Shown here: positions 45,388 to 52,855 of the stretch, piece after piece
How positions within the stretch are numbered: position 1 is the stretch's first letter
Layout: every line of letters begins with the position of its first letter
NCBI GenBank assembly: GCA_046153945.1
Contig: JBJXFF010000070.1
Span: forward strand, 7,133-71,132
DNA from: SXOA01 sp046153945
GTDB lineage: Bacteria; Planctomycetota; Planctomycetia; Pirellulales; Pirellulaceae
Length of the DNA stretch: 64,000 nucleotides
Reading direction: 5' to 3'
The notes under the pieces: generated by a model
The model's database searches: none
The model's input: the letters and a program-made list of their open reading frames with translations, nothing else
Told to the model about the DNA's origin: nothing
Made by a program: the position numbers and the translations under genes

Positions 45388-46733
45388 AAAAAGTCAGCGC
45401 CACGCCGATTGTGCCACGAGATTTGACCCCCAAGGAAATCGTGACGGAGCTGGACCGCTACATCGTGGGGCAGAACGACGCCAAGCGGGCCGTCGCCATC
45501 GCCATCCGCAACCGCTGGCGGCGGCAGCACCTGCCTGAAGAGCTAAGGCAGGAAGTTTCCCCCAAGAACATCCTGATGATTGGTCCGACCGGCGTTGGCA
45601 AAACCGAAATCGCCCGCCGGTTGGCCAAGCTGACGGGGGCTCCGTTCATCAAAGTGGAGGCGACCAAGTATACGGAGGTCGGCTATTACGGCCGGGACGT
45701 GGAGAGCATGGTCCGCGAACTGGTCGAAAATGCCATCGGCCTGGTCAAAGCCGCCGAGCGGACGAAGGTCGAAGGAGAGGCCAAAACTCGCGTCGAAGAA
45801 CGGCTGCTGGATATGCTGCTGAAAGCGAAAGCTGGTGCAGCGCAAGAGGACGAAGAGCTTGACCGCGATCGTGAGAAAATGCGGGAAATGCTCCGAGCCG
45901 AGTTGCTTGAAGAGGAAAAAGTCGAGCTAGTAACCGAACAGAAAGCCATGCCCGTCCTCGTCGGCGGCATGGGAATGGAGCAGATGGATTTTGGCCTGCA
46001 AGATTTGCTCGACAAACTCCCGCTCCCCAAGCACACTTCCCGCCGCGAATTGACTGTCGCCCATGCCCGCCAGATTCTCACCGAACAGGAAACCGATGCG
46101 CTTCTCGACCCCGACAAGGTGAATGCAGCCGCCGTAGAACTGGCGGAAAACGTCGGCATCATCTTCATCGACGAGCTCGACAAAATCGTGGCCAGCGACA
46201 CTCGCGGGGCGGACGTTTCCCGCCAAGGGGTGCAGCGGGACTTGCTCCCCATCGTGGAGGGGACGCACGTCCAATCTCGCTACGGCCAGATCCGGACCGA
46301 CCACATCCTCTTCATCGCCGCGGGAGCCTTTCACAAGGCCAAGCCGAGCGAATTGATGCCCGAATTGCAGGGCCGCTTTCCCATCCGCGTCGAACTGCAG
46401 GACCTGACCAAGGACGACTTCGTCCGTATCCTCAAAGAGCCGCAAAACTCACTGACCAAGCAGTACTCGGCACTCCTCAAGACCGAAGGCGTGGATCTGG
46501 AATTTGGCGAAGACGCGATCGAGGCCCTGGCGGAGTTTGCCTTTCGCGTGAATCAAACGACCCAAAACATTGGCGCCCGCCGACTCTATACGATTCTCGA
46601 ACGGTTGCTCGAAGAACTAAGCTTCGAGGCTCCGCACATGCAGATGGGGAAGGTCACGATTACAGCGAAGTATGTGCAGGAGAAGCTGGCGTCGATTGCG
46701 GAGGATGAGGATCTGAGCCGGTATATTCTTTGA
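45375..46733 (+). CDS. hslU: ATP-dependent protease ATPase subunit HslU
   Basis: A 452-residue AAA+ unfoldase starting at a GTG (45375) with GAGGAG nearby, inside the end of hslV. Walker A is GPTGVGKTEIARRLAKLTGA and Walker B is IIFIDELDKIV. An intermediate domain from about 110 to 230 is charged and helical. The family C-terminus, with DEDLSRYIL, docks into HslV. The long ORF extending upstream in this frame is hslV shadow. Confidence 0.96.
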   Translation: MRKLKKVSATPIVPRDLTPKEIVTELDRYIVGQNDAKRAVAIAIRNRWRRQHLPEELRQEVSPKNILMIGPTGVGKTEIARRLAKLTGAPFIKVEATKYTEVGYYGRDVESMVRELVENAIGLVKAAERTKVEGEAKTRVEERLLDMLLKAKAGAAQEDEELDRDREKMREMLRAELLEEEKVELVTEQKAMPVLVGGMGMEQMDFGLQDLLDKLPLPKHTSRRELTVAHARQILTEQETDALLDPDKVNAAAVELAENVGIIFIDELDKIVASDTRGADVSRQGVQRDLLPIVEGTHVQSRYGQIRTDHILFIAAGAFHKAKPSELMPELQGRFPIRVELQDLTKDDFVRILKEPQNSLTKQYSALLKTEGVDLEFGEDAIEALAEFAFRVNQTTQNIGARRLYTILERLLEELSFEAPHMQMGKVTITAKYVQEKLASIAEDEDLSRYIL

Positions 46734-46756
46734 GCGAAAAGAGGGAATCTGACGCA

Positions 46757-46781
46757 TGCCCCGGTCTTCGCCGGGGGGCAA
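46757..46781. terminator. Hairpin between hslU and the small-ORF array
   Basis: CCCCGG tcttcg CCGGGG with extra G residues. The word CCCCGGTCTTC recurs at 47918-47928 at the other side of the array. No T-run follows, so terminator function is uncertain; it may be shared by the converging genes. Confidence 0.4.
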
Positions 46782-46801
46782 CTCGACATTCTGCCCACAA
46801 A

Positions 46802-47113
46802 CTATGAATCTCCAAGCACGGCAGCAATCTTTCCTTTTGCCGACACTCTCTCGCCTTCTCGTAACTCGAAGGTGTCTCCTACTGCGGGGGCAGGAGAACG
46901 GGCTGTAAACAGCCAGACTTCGGCATCGTGCTCCACGCCTTGAGGAATCTCGTCGTGGCCTGCGTACCCATCTACCTTATACAGTCCGCAGCTTCCGCCA
47001 ATCCCGTTGAAGTGAAACGTCGCCTTATACCCTGCGCAAAATGGCTTAGTTCTTCCACCTTCTTCGTGCCGCAGCACATAAAGAGAGACGCGGTATTTAG
47101 GCATCGACTCCAT
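46802..47113 (-). CDS. Small protein resembling EF-Tu domain III
   Basis: A 103-residue protein. It follows the third domain of elongation factor Tu: YRVSLYVLRHEEGGRTKPFC (compare VEAEVYVLSKEEGGRHTPFF), the GYKATFHFNG strand, DAEVWLFTARSPAPAVGDTF and the final FELREGERVSAKGKIAAVL. No GTPase domain exists. It could bind EF-Ts, tRNA or another translation partner, but nothing more can be said. The ATG at 47113 is chosen because it aligns with the neighbouring small gene's start relative to the conserved upstream box; 47104 is a second option. Confidence 0.7.
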   Translation of the reverse strand: MESMPKYRVSLYVLRHEEGGRTKPFCAGYKATFHFNGIGGSCGLYKVDGYAGHDEIPQGVEHDAEVWLFTARSPAPAVGDTFELREGERVSAKGKIAAVLGDS

Positions 47114-47119
47114 GTGACA

Positions 47120-47208
47120 ATTCTACCAGCGGAGCAAAATGCCCCGCTACTCTGGCGGGGCTGGCGGCAGACTAACTCGCCTGCGCGAAGTCCGGGCTAA
47201 TTCCTAGG
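47120..47208. repeat. Spacer repeat unit 1 of the small-ORF array
   Basis: The unit begins with ATTCTACCAGCGG (47120-47132). It then has a hairpin with CCCCGCTACTCTGGCGGGG and ends with a 30-base word, GCCTGCGC...TTCCTAGG (47179-47208), that is identical at 47566-47595. On the minus strand the first word reads TAGAAT, like a -10 box, just before the ATG. Confidence 0.8.
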
Positions 47209-47289
47209 TCGTGCATCGGAGAGCGTTTTGCCTACAAACGGGCGCTTTTGACTGAGTTTGTGGCCGACTCGACGGTCTGGTCACGGGCC

Positions 47290-47532
47290 TTAGTCGCCTT
47301 CTGGATATAACAAGCCTTCTTTGTCTGGCCAAGTTCTTCCGTCCATTGAGAACATGGAGCCGCACCGCAGGCATTCGCGTTCTGGTCGCCCGGCGTGGAC
47401 GATGCACCCTCCCAGCGTTGCCCTTCCCGCGTCAATTTCCGCGCGGAGGGCGGGTGAGGGTTCCACGAGCCCCCAAACGATTCTGGGCGTTCGTTGACTT
47501 CCGCATAAAGGGCACTTGGGTAGTTCGTCCAT
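47290..47532 (-). CDS. Small zinc-ribbon protein
   Basis: An 80-residue protein with two CxxC pairs: PKCPLCGSQRTPR near residue 7 and RECLRCGSMF near residue 57. Between them is the phrase GRATLGGCIVHAGRPE. Small proteins with the CPLCGS...LGGC...CxxCG layout are known as uncharacterised single-gene families. The ATG at 47532 matches the neighbour's spacing from the upstream TAGAAT box. The 81 bases after its stop hold no clear gene. A zinc-binding function is inferred from the cysteines only. Confidence 0.6.
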   Translation of the reverse strand: MDELPKCPLCGSQRTPRIVWGLVEPSPALRAEIDAGRATLGGCIVHAGRPERECLRCGSMFSMDGRTWPDKEGLLYPEGD

Positions 47533-47539
47533 GCACCAC

Positions 47540-47595
47540 ATTCTACCAGCGGGCGGGACTATCCCGCCTGCGCGAAGTCCGGGCTAATTCCTAGG
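47540..47595. repeat. Spacer repeat unit 2 of the small-ORF array
   Basis: Shares ATTCTACCAGCGG (47540-47552) and the 30-base word GCCTGCGC...CCTAGG (47566-47595) with unit 1 but has a shorter middle, GCGGGACTATCCCGC, itself a hairpin. The last bases overlap the stop of the next small ORF. Confidence 0.8.
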
Positions 47596-47793
47596 CAGCG
47601 GATTTCGTAGTTGTTGTTCAAGCGGAGTCCATTCGTCGTGATCTGCCCATCGCCCTGGCTTCGCCACGTAACGGTTTTTGACCCACATGAAAGCGTGGGG
47701 CGAGTCTTTCGGCCAAACGACATCGCAAATGATGGGGTTCCTTAATACCGCGATGCCAACCGGCGATCTTTCTTGGGCCTCTTGGTACTTCAT
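47584..47793 (-). CDS. Small hypothetical protein of the array
   Basis: A 69-residue ORF (SPVGIAVLRNPIICDVVWPK, then SPHAFMWVKNRYVAKPGRW). No family recognised. Composition and an ATG directly downstream of a TAGAAT-like box, as for its neighbours, suggest it is real. The stop lies inside the repeated CCTAGGAATTAG word, so the 3' end is shared with the spacer. Confidence 0.5.
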   Translation of the reverse strand: MKYQEAQERSPVGIAVLRNPIICDVVWPKDSPHAFMWVKNRYVAKPGRWADHDEWTPLEQQLRNPLPRN

Positions 47794-47797
47794 TTAG

Positions 47798-47840
47798 CAC
47801 ATTCTATCCGTGCACGAAAAGCCCCGCTACTTTGACAGGG
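47798..47840. repeat. Partial spacer repeat unit 3
   Basis: Starts ACATTCTATCC and contains CCCCGCTACTTTGACAGGG, a relative of the hairpin in unit 1 (CCCCGCTACTCTGGCGGGG). The 30-base terminal word is absent; instead a 17-bp inverted repeat follows. Confidence 0.65.
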
Positions 47841-47854
47841 CTGACAAGTCGGGA

Positions 47855-47918
47855 GTCGGGAGTCTTAGGCGGTGGCGGTTATCCCGTTGGCGAGTCAGTG
47901 ACGCCTAAGACTCCCGAC
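47855..47918. repeat. Perfect 17-bp inverted repeat
   Basis: GTCGGGAGTCTTAGGCG (47855-47871) and its exact complement at 47902-47918, around 30 bases. The left arm is preceded by a second copy of GTCGGGA. It could be a small mobile palindrome, a terminator or a protein site. Confidence 0.8.
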
Positions 47919-47999
47919 CCCGGTCTTCCACCGGGTTCTGGCTTTCCAGAATTCCGGAAAAAATTTCGGCAAAGTGCCAAAAATAACTGAACAGTAGTA

Positions 48000-48005
48000 T
48001 ATAAT
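48000..48005 (+). promoter_or_regulatory. Perfect -10 box before an RNA-like element
   Basis: TATAAT stands in an AT-rich patch, preceded by AGTAG. No strong -35 box is seen at 16-18 bases. Expected transcription start is about 48012, just before the first hairpin of the structured element. Confidence 0.45.
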
Positions 48006-48011
48006 GCGGGG

Positions 48012-48330
48012 AGTGTAGATGCCCCTCGGCTTGTCCGAGGAGAGTTTCACCTTCAACCCAGACCCCGGAAACAAACATCCCTTAGATACCGCCTGGTTCA
48101 TCCGGGCGGAGTTTCACTTGGACCTCCGTAACGCGTGGAGGAAATCAGGTGAGCCTCCCCCCGCTTAAACTGGGGGGCAGGCGACTTTGTCTCGTTTCCT
48201 AGATTTAGGTTGAAGGTGAACCTCGGCCTGAATGAACTCGGTGAGCCGCAAGCGTCAGCGCGCGGAGTTCGAGTTCAGGCCGAGTCTACGAGGACTCCAC
48301 GCGCTGACGCTTGTGGCTCCGGGCGTTGAA
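48012..48330 (+). ncRNA. Candidate structured non-coding RNA
   Basis: Hairpin CCTCGG/CCGAGG at 48024-48040. Then TTCACCTTCAACC (48046-48058) is the exact complement of 48208-48220, a 13-bp long-range helix. It encloses three hairpins: CCGCCTGG/CCGGGCGG (48089-48109), CCTCC/GGAGG (48123-48141) and CCTCCCCCC/GGGGGGCAGG (48154-48181). AGTTTCAC follows the first two hairpins of the whole element. Distally, 48222-48232 pairs with 48274-48284 (11 bp) and 48243-48262 pairs with 48300-48319 (20 bp with one G-U). The last two interleave, as in a pseudoknot. A -10 box precedes. The strand is inferred. No known RNA family was recognised. Confidence 0.55.
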
Positions 48331-48535
48331 TCAGAAATGAGAGCGCGAATCAAACTTACGGCGACATGAATCACTGGAACATATGTACACAAACCAACTT
48401 GCGACGAGGTGAATCGGCGTAAGTCTGTGAAAAAAGAGGTGTGGATCAATGAATCAGGATAGTAGGACCAGGGGGCGGTAAGCTTCGCGAAACCCTTATG
48501 ACCTGGGACGACCAAAAACAGGCAGGAGGAAAGAG

Positions 48536-48865
48536 ATGACAGGACTAGAAACCTACTGGGCGAATCCACTAAACGGCAAATTGGCATGCCTTAGAAAAGG
48601 CGTTCCGGTCATTCTTTTCCTCCGGGGACCGTGCAGAAGGGGGGGCATGGAAATCCTCCAAGGAGAAAGACTTGTCAACTTCGCACTCTACAACCTTCAA
48701 AGCGACATTGGTCAAAGGCACAACCTGGCAGAGAAAGAACCTACGCGACTGGCGGAAATGCGGCACAAGCTCACGAAAGTTGATAAGCAGGTTCAAGACC
48801 TAATGCCGGCCTGGGATTTGCCCTCTGCCACTCCATCCACCGAAAAACCGAACGTAAGACAGTAA
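48536..48865 (+). pseudogene. Sulfatase C-terminal remnant
   Basis: A 109-residue ORF. Its second half matches the end of arylsulfatase-A type enzymes: ALYNLQSDIGQRHNLAEKEP, then RLAEMRHKLTKVDKQVQDLMP. The catalytic CxPSR domain is absent, and the first 45 residues resemble nothing. So it is most likely a decayed sulfatase fragment. However, AGGAGG sits seven bases before the ATG, so it may be expressed as a short protein. Confidence 0.6.
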
Positions 48866-48882
48866 CACCGCATGGATGGCCT

Positions 48883-49788
48883 ATGAAAACCTGCGTCATC
48901 ACCAATCCGAATTCTGGAACGGCCCAAGCTCAGGAGAAACTGCGAGAGCAGCTCCAGAGGCTGCCGGGGCTTACCATTGCTGAAACCAAGGAGCCGGGGG
49001 ACGCGCGGCGGCTGGCGGCGGAAGCAGTGCGGGCAGGTTGTAATTTGGTAGTGGCGGCAGGAGGGGACGGGACGATCAATGAAGTCCTCAACGGGATGGC
49101 TGTTGATTTTAGCTCCGCGGCATTGGGTATTTTGCCGCTAGGGACCGCGAACGACTTCGCCCGCACCATCAACATCCCGGCTGACGTTGCCGCGGCAGTG
49201 GAGATTCTGCTCGCCGGACACAAGCAACCGACCGATGTAATTCGCTATACCAGCACGGAAACCCGCTACTTTATCAATGTTTCCGCTGGCGGCTTCAGTG
49301 GCCAGGTCAATGAGGCCCTCACCGACGAGATGAAGCAAGCCTGGGGACCGCTGGCCTATCTGCGGTCTGCGGCCGGCGTCCTGCCGAATTTGACGGACTA
49401 CCGCACGTTTATCGCCTGCGACGACGAGCCGGAGCAAAAAGTGCATCTCTACAACATGGTGGTAGCGAACGCCCGCTACGTCGCCGGCGGTATTCCCATC
49501 GCTCCGGAAGCACAGCTCAATGACGGTTTGGCCGACATCGTGATTGTCCCCGCCGCCTCCATGTTGGAGTTGGCTGTGCTGGGGCCGCAGCTTCTGCTGG
49601 GGGCGCATTTGGAAAGTGAGCTGATTCACTTCCGCAGGGCAAGCAAGATCACCGTTCGCAGTGAGCCGGGTATGTGGTTCAACGTCGATGGCGAACTAAT
49701 TAGCAACGCACCGGCTCGATTTGAGGTGCTGCCGCGAGTGCTGCAAGTATTAGTTGGTCCACCGGCCAGCAGCCCCGAAACAACATGA
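48883..49788 (+). CDS. Diacylglycerol/lipid kinase family protein (YegS/BmrU-like)
   Basis: A 301-residue protein. The DAGK catalytic domain carries GGDGT at residues 60-64, after NPNSGTAQ near the N-terminus, and LPLGTANDFART, which binds ATP and the lipid head group. The C-terminal beta domain ends WFNVDGELIS. It likely phosphorylates a membrane lipid such as diacylglycerol, sphingosine-type or phosphatidylglycerol; the exact lipid cannot be told. It is transcribed away from the sulfatase remnant and converges with nrdR. Confidence 0.88.
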   Translation: MKTCVITNPNSGTAQAQEKLREQLQRLPGLTIAETKEPGDARRLAAEAVRAGCNLVVAAGGDGTINEVLNGMAVDFSSAALGILPLGTANDFARTINIPADVAAAVEILLAGHKQPTDVIRYTSTETRYFINVSAGGFSGQVNEALTDEMKQAWGPLAYLRSAAGVLPNLTDYRTFIACDDEPEQKVHLYNMVVANARYVAGGIPIAPEAQLNDGLADIVIVPAASMLELAVLGPQLLLGAHLESELIHFRRASKITVRSEPGMWFNVDGELISNAPARFEVLPRVLQVLVGPPASSPETT

Positions 49789-49808
49789 GCGCCTACCAAA
49801 CATCGCCG

Positions 49809-50273
49809 CTACTTTTTCCCCTGCTGCTTGAGCATCGGCTGGAGTTCATCGACGAAGTCCCGGACGTCCTTGAACCGGCGGTAGACGCTGGCGAAACGGA
49901 CATAGGCTACTTCGTCGAGCAGCTTGAGCTCCTCCATCACCATATCGCCGAGGGCCGACGTTTCTATTTCGGCTTCGTGCTCGCTGTAGATTTTCGCTTC
50001 GATGGAGGAGACGAGGGTGTCGATCTGGGCGTCGCTGATTGGCCGTTTCCAGCAGGCCTTGGCCAGGCCGCTCCGCATTTTCTCGCGGTTGAACGGCTCG
50101 CGGACGCCGTCCTTTTTGACGACCTTGACCTCCATTTCCTCCAGCCGTTCGTAGGTGGTGAAGCGGCGGTTGCAGGCCATGCACTCACGGCGGCGGCGGA
50201 TGGCAAAGCCGTCCTCGCTGGCGCGGGAATCCATGACTTTGTCGTTGTCGACGCCGCAAATGGGGCAACGCAT
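49809..50273 (-). CDS. nrdR: Transcriptional repressor NrdR
   Basis: A 154-residue repressor of ribonucleotide reductase genes. The zinc ribbon begins MRCPICGVDNDKVMDSR and includes RRRECMACNRRFTTYERLEE. The ATP-cone follows, with VVKKDGVREPFNREKMRSGL, and the usual domain end. The ATG at 50273 is the normal start. It binds NrdR boxes when loaded with dATP/ATP; none was looked for beyond this window. Confidence 0.95.
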   Translation of the reverse strand: MRCPICGVDNDKVMDSRASEDGFAIRRRRECMACNRRFTTYERLEEMEVKVVKKDGVREPFNREKMRSGLAKACWKRPISDAQIDTLVSSIEAKIYSEHEAEIETSALGDMVMEELKLLDEVAYVRFASVYRRFKDVRDFVDELQPMLKQQGKK

Positions 50274-50424
50274 GAGAACTATCCGGAGGAAACGAGCTAG
50301 TTGGTTCAATATAGCGAAGGATTTGCCGGGAGTAACCCGCTGCCGTGAATCTCTGAGGCGATGAACCTCCCTCCGGTTCCACTTGTCCTGCGAGCGTCCA
50401 ACAATAGGAGCTAGGAGCGATAGC

Positions 50425-51810
50425 ATGAACACTCGGCAACTGCGGGACCTCGGCGTTCCCGACGAACATCTAACGGCGGCCATTCAAGGAATCCAGGCGG
50501 CTTCCAAGGAAGGGAGTCTTCGCGGACGGGAAATGAAGGCCGCCATACGCAATGTCCTGGAGAAGCCGGCCGACTTTGTGGACGACCCGTTCTTTAGCGG
50601 ACTCGCTCGCGGCATCCTTGAGGCTGAGCAGGTCGTTCACACCGAACCGATCAGCTACCAGACCTGGGGAACCGATATCGATCAGGCTGCGCACGCGCAG
50701 ATGCGGCAGTCATGTTCCGTGCCGCTGGCTCGTGGTGCTGCGCTGATGCCCGATGCACATGTTGGATATGGTTTGCCGATCGGCGGAGTGCTCGCCCTGG
50801 AAAATGCTGTCATTCCGTACGCTGTCGGCGTGGACATCGCTTGCCGGATGAAGCTGTCCATTCTCGACACGCCGCCTGCTTCGATTGATGCGAAGTTTGA
50901 GTCTTACAAGTCGGCTTTGGAACGGGGAACCCGCTTCGGCATCGGCAGTGAACATGAAACGCCTCAGGACCATCCGGTGATGGACGAGGATTGGCAAATC
51001 ACCCGCATCACGCGAGAAAACAAGGACAAGGCCCGCCGGCAACTTGGAACAAGCGGCTCGGGAAACCACTTCGTCGAGTTCGGCATGGTGACGCTACCGG
51101 ATCGCGACGAGCAACTCGACCTTGATGCTGGCGAATATGTCGCCCTGCTCAGCCACTCCGGCAGCCGCGGAACCGGTTCGTCCGTTTGCGACACTTACTG
51201 CAACATCGCGCGCGGACGTCTGCCGAAGGCGTATTCCGAACTGGGCCGGCTGGCGTGGCTGACGCTCGACACTGAAGCGGGACAGGAATATTGGAACGCT
51301 ATGAACCTGATGGGGGACTACGCAGCGGCGAATCACGACGTAATTCATCGGCTGGTGACGAAGCTGCTGGGGGCTCGCATAGTGGCTGGAGTGGAAAATC
51401 ATCACAACTTCGCCTGGAAGGAAGAGCACGGCGGCCGCGAACTCGTGGTGCATCGCAAGGGAGCGACTCCGGCAGGAAAAGGTGTGCTTGGGGTCATTCC
51501 TGGCTCGATGGCATCGCCGGCTTACATCGTTCGAGGCAAGGGGAACCCCCTCAGCTTTAACTCCGCCGCCCACGGAGCCGGTCGCCGCATGAGCCGCACC
51601 CAGGCCCGACAGCAGTACAGCTTCCGGGCGGTGCAGAAGGACCTGGAGAAGAAGGGAGTGCATATCCTTTCCGCCGGTCCCGATGAAGTTCCGTATGTTT
51701 ACAAGGACATTGATACCGTGATGGCCCAGCAGCGGGATTTGGTCGACGTCATCGGCCGGTTTGATCCGCGGATTGTGAAGATGTCCGGCGATGGGCGGGC
51801 TGAGGACTGA
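50425..51810 (+). CDS. rtcB: RNA-splicing ligase RtcB
   Basis: A 461-residue RNA ligase that joins 2',3'-cyclic-phosphate and 5'-OH ends, using GTP and manganese. Features are LMPDAHVGYGLPIGGVLA, AVGVDIACRM with the metal Cys, GSGNHFVEF, SHSGSRGTG, AAANHDVIHRLV, and AHGAGRRMSRTQA containing the guanylylated His. The ATG at 50425 has AGGAG upstream. RtcB acts in tRNA or rRNA repair. No archease gene is adjacent. The gene is divergent from nrdR. Confidence 0.93.
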   Translation: MNTRQLRDLGVPDEHLTAAIQGIQAASKEGSLRGREMKAAIRNVLEKPADFVDDPFFSGLARGILEAEQVVHTEPISYQTWGTDIDQAAHAQMRQSCSVPLARGAALMPDAHVGYGLPIGGVLALENAVIPYAVGVDIACRMKLSILDTPPASIDAKFESYKSALERGTRFGIGSEHETPQDHPVMDEDWQITRITRENKDKARRQLGTSGSGNHFVEFGMVTLPDRDEQLDLDAGEYVALLSHSGSRGTGSSVCDTYCNIARGRLPKAYSELGRLAWLTLDTEAGQEYWNAMNLMGDYAAANHDVIHRLVTKLLGARIVAGVENHHNFAWKEEHGGRELVVHRKGATPAGKGVLGVIPGSMASPAYIVRGKGNPLSFNSAAHGAGRRMSRTQARQQYSFRAVQKDLEKKGVHILSAGPDEVPYVYKDIDTVMAQQRDLVDVIGRFDPRIVKMSGDGRAED

Positions 51811-51817
51811 TTCGACG

Positions 51818-52711
51818 ATGGGTAAATGGGCAAAATTAGGCCCCGAAACTGGTGAAGTCGTGACACCTGGCAATTCGATGAAAGAAGAGCCTCGCTCTTT
51901 CCTCGCATTGGCTGCTAGCACCATGGCCACCAAATTGCCGCTGATTTCGAATTCTTCCGGCTCGGCAGACAGTTACTATCCCTCTCCGTTGCACGAGGAA
52001 GCGCTGGCTCGCCTCTCCTACCTGGCAGAAAAGGGCTCAGCTTGCGGGCTCCTCCTGGGAGCGAGTGGCTGCGGAAAATCGCTGATTCTGTCGAAATTCG
52101 CGCAGCATCAGCGAAAGCAGGGCGCGGCGATTGCAACGGTAAGCGCCGTGGGAGCTTCGGTGTCCGGAATGCTGGTAGAGATCGGGTCGGGATGGGGCGT
52201 GAATGTGCATCATTCCGATGAATTGCCGCAACTTTGGCAGAGGACGACTGACCGATTGAGGGAACTCTTCCTGGAACAAGTATCAGCGGTGCTAATAGTA
52301 GACGACCTCCACCGGGCCTTGCCCGAAAGTGCTGCCCTGGTCGACCGGCTGCATGCCTTCGCGGATGGGAACGCCACCAACCTCGTGCTGGTCATCGCCT
52401 GCGAAGCCGGCCGTCAGGATTCGCTGAATTCTCGTATTCTCTCCCGAGCCGATCTGCGCATTGAGTTGGATTTGTGGACCCTGGAGGAAACCGCTGGATA
52501 CCTGCAGCAATGGCTCTTGCAATCGAGTGCAGAAAACCAAGAGTTCGATAATCAGGCCGTGGAGGTTCTGCACGAATTGGCGGAAGGGAATCCTCGGCGA
52601 GTGCGGCAGCTTGCCGAACTGACGCTCCTCGCCGGTTCGGGAATGAGAAATGGCCCCGTCCGCGAAGACGTGGTTCAAGCCGCCTATGATGAGCTTTGCG
52701 TTGGCCGCTAG
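51818..52711 (+). CDS. ExeA-type AAA ATPase
   Basis: A protein of about 297 residues. A P-loop GASGCGKSLILSKFAQHQ, a Walker B VLIVDDLH and an arginine-finger-like RILSRADLRIELD are present. The C-terminal helical lid ends in NPRRVRQLAELTLLAG. It resembles the ATPase half of ExeA/GspA and TniB-like proteins. No peptidoglycan-binding domain or secretion genes are nearby, so its cellular task is open. ATGs at 51791, 51818, 51880 and 51923 are possible starts; I use 51818. It overlaps or follows rtcB closely. Confidence 0.72.
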   Translation: MGKWAKLGPETGEVVTPGNSMKEEPRSFLALAASTMATKLPLISNSSGSADSYYPSPLHEEALARLSYLAEKGSACGLLLGASGCGKSLILSKFAQHQRKQGAAIATVSAVGASVSGMLVEIGSGWGVNVHHSDELPQLWQRTTDRLRELFLEQVSAVLIVDDLHRALPESAALVDRLHAFADGNATNLVLVIACEAGRQDSLNSRILSRADLRIELDLWTLEETAGYLQQWLLQSSAENQEFDNQAVEVLHELAEGNPRRVRQLAELTLLAGSGMRNGPVREDVVQAAYDELCVGR

Positions 52712-52855
52712 CGTGGTGGCTTTACGTGAGGCAATTCGCCTTGACGCATCGCTACAATCTTGCCAAACTCTCCCCGCTTCTGGCCGGCAGTGGCTCATTG
52801 TCAATTTTCAGCCGCGTAGACTTTCGGCGGCATTTTCGCGAGGAATGGATTCCCC

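Larger units (their letters stand above)
47794..48535. other. Gene-free accessory stretch
   Basis: Over 700 bases hold no convincing protein gene on either strand. They contain, from left to right, a partial spacer unit, a perfect inverted repeat, a TATAAT promoter element and the RNA-like element described separately. From 48330 to 48520 I see nothing recognisable. Confidence 0.7.

Noticed and set aside
47105..47850. Integron attC sites in the small-ORF array
   Set aside because: No GTTRRRY / RYYYAAC core pairs could be placed on the spacers and no integrase is in the window; kept only as a question in the findings.
48240..48330. Group II intron domain V resemblance (GAGCCG...)
   Set aside because: The AGC/CGN catalytic triad and GNRA-like hairpin geometry of domain V are absent and no reverse transcriptase is near.
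48255..48587. 110-residue minus-strand ORF across the RNA-like element
   Set aside because: Covers the helix arms and has Ser/Leu/Arg-rich random composition with no family pattern. I cannot exclude it fully.
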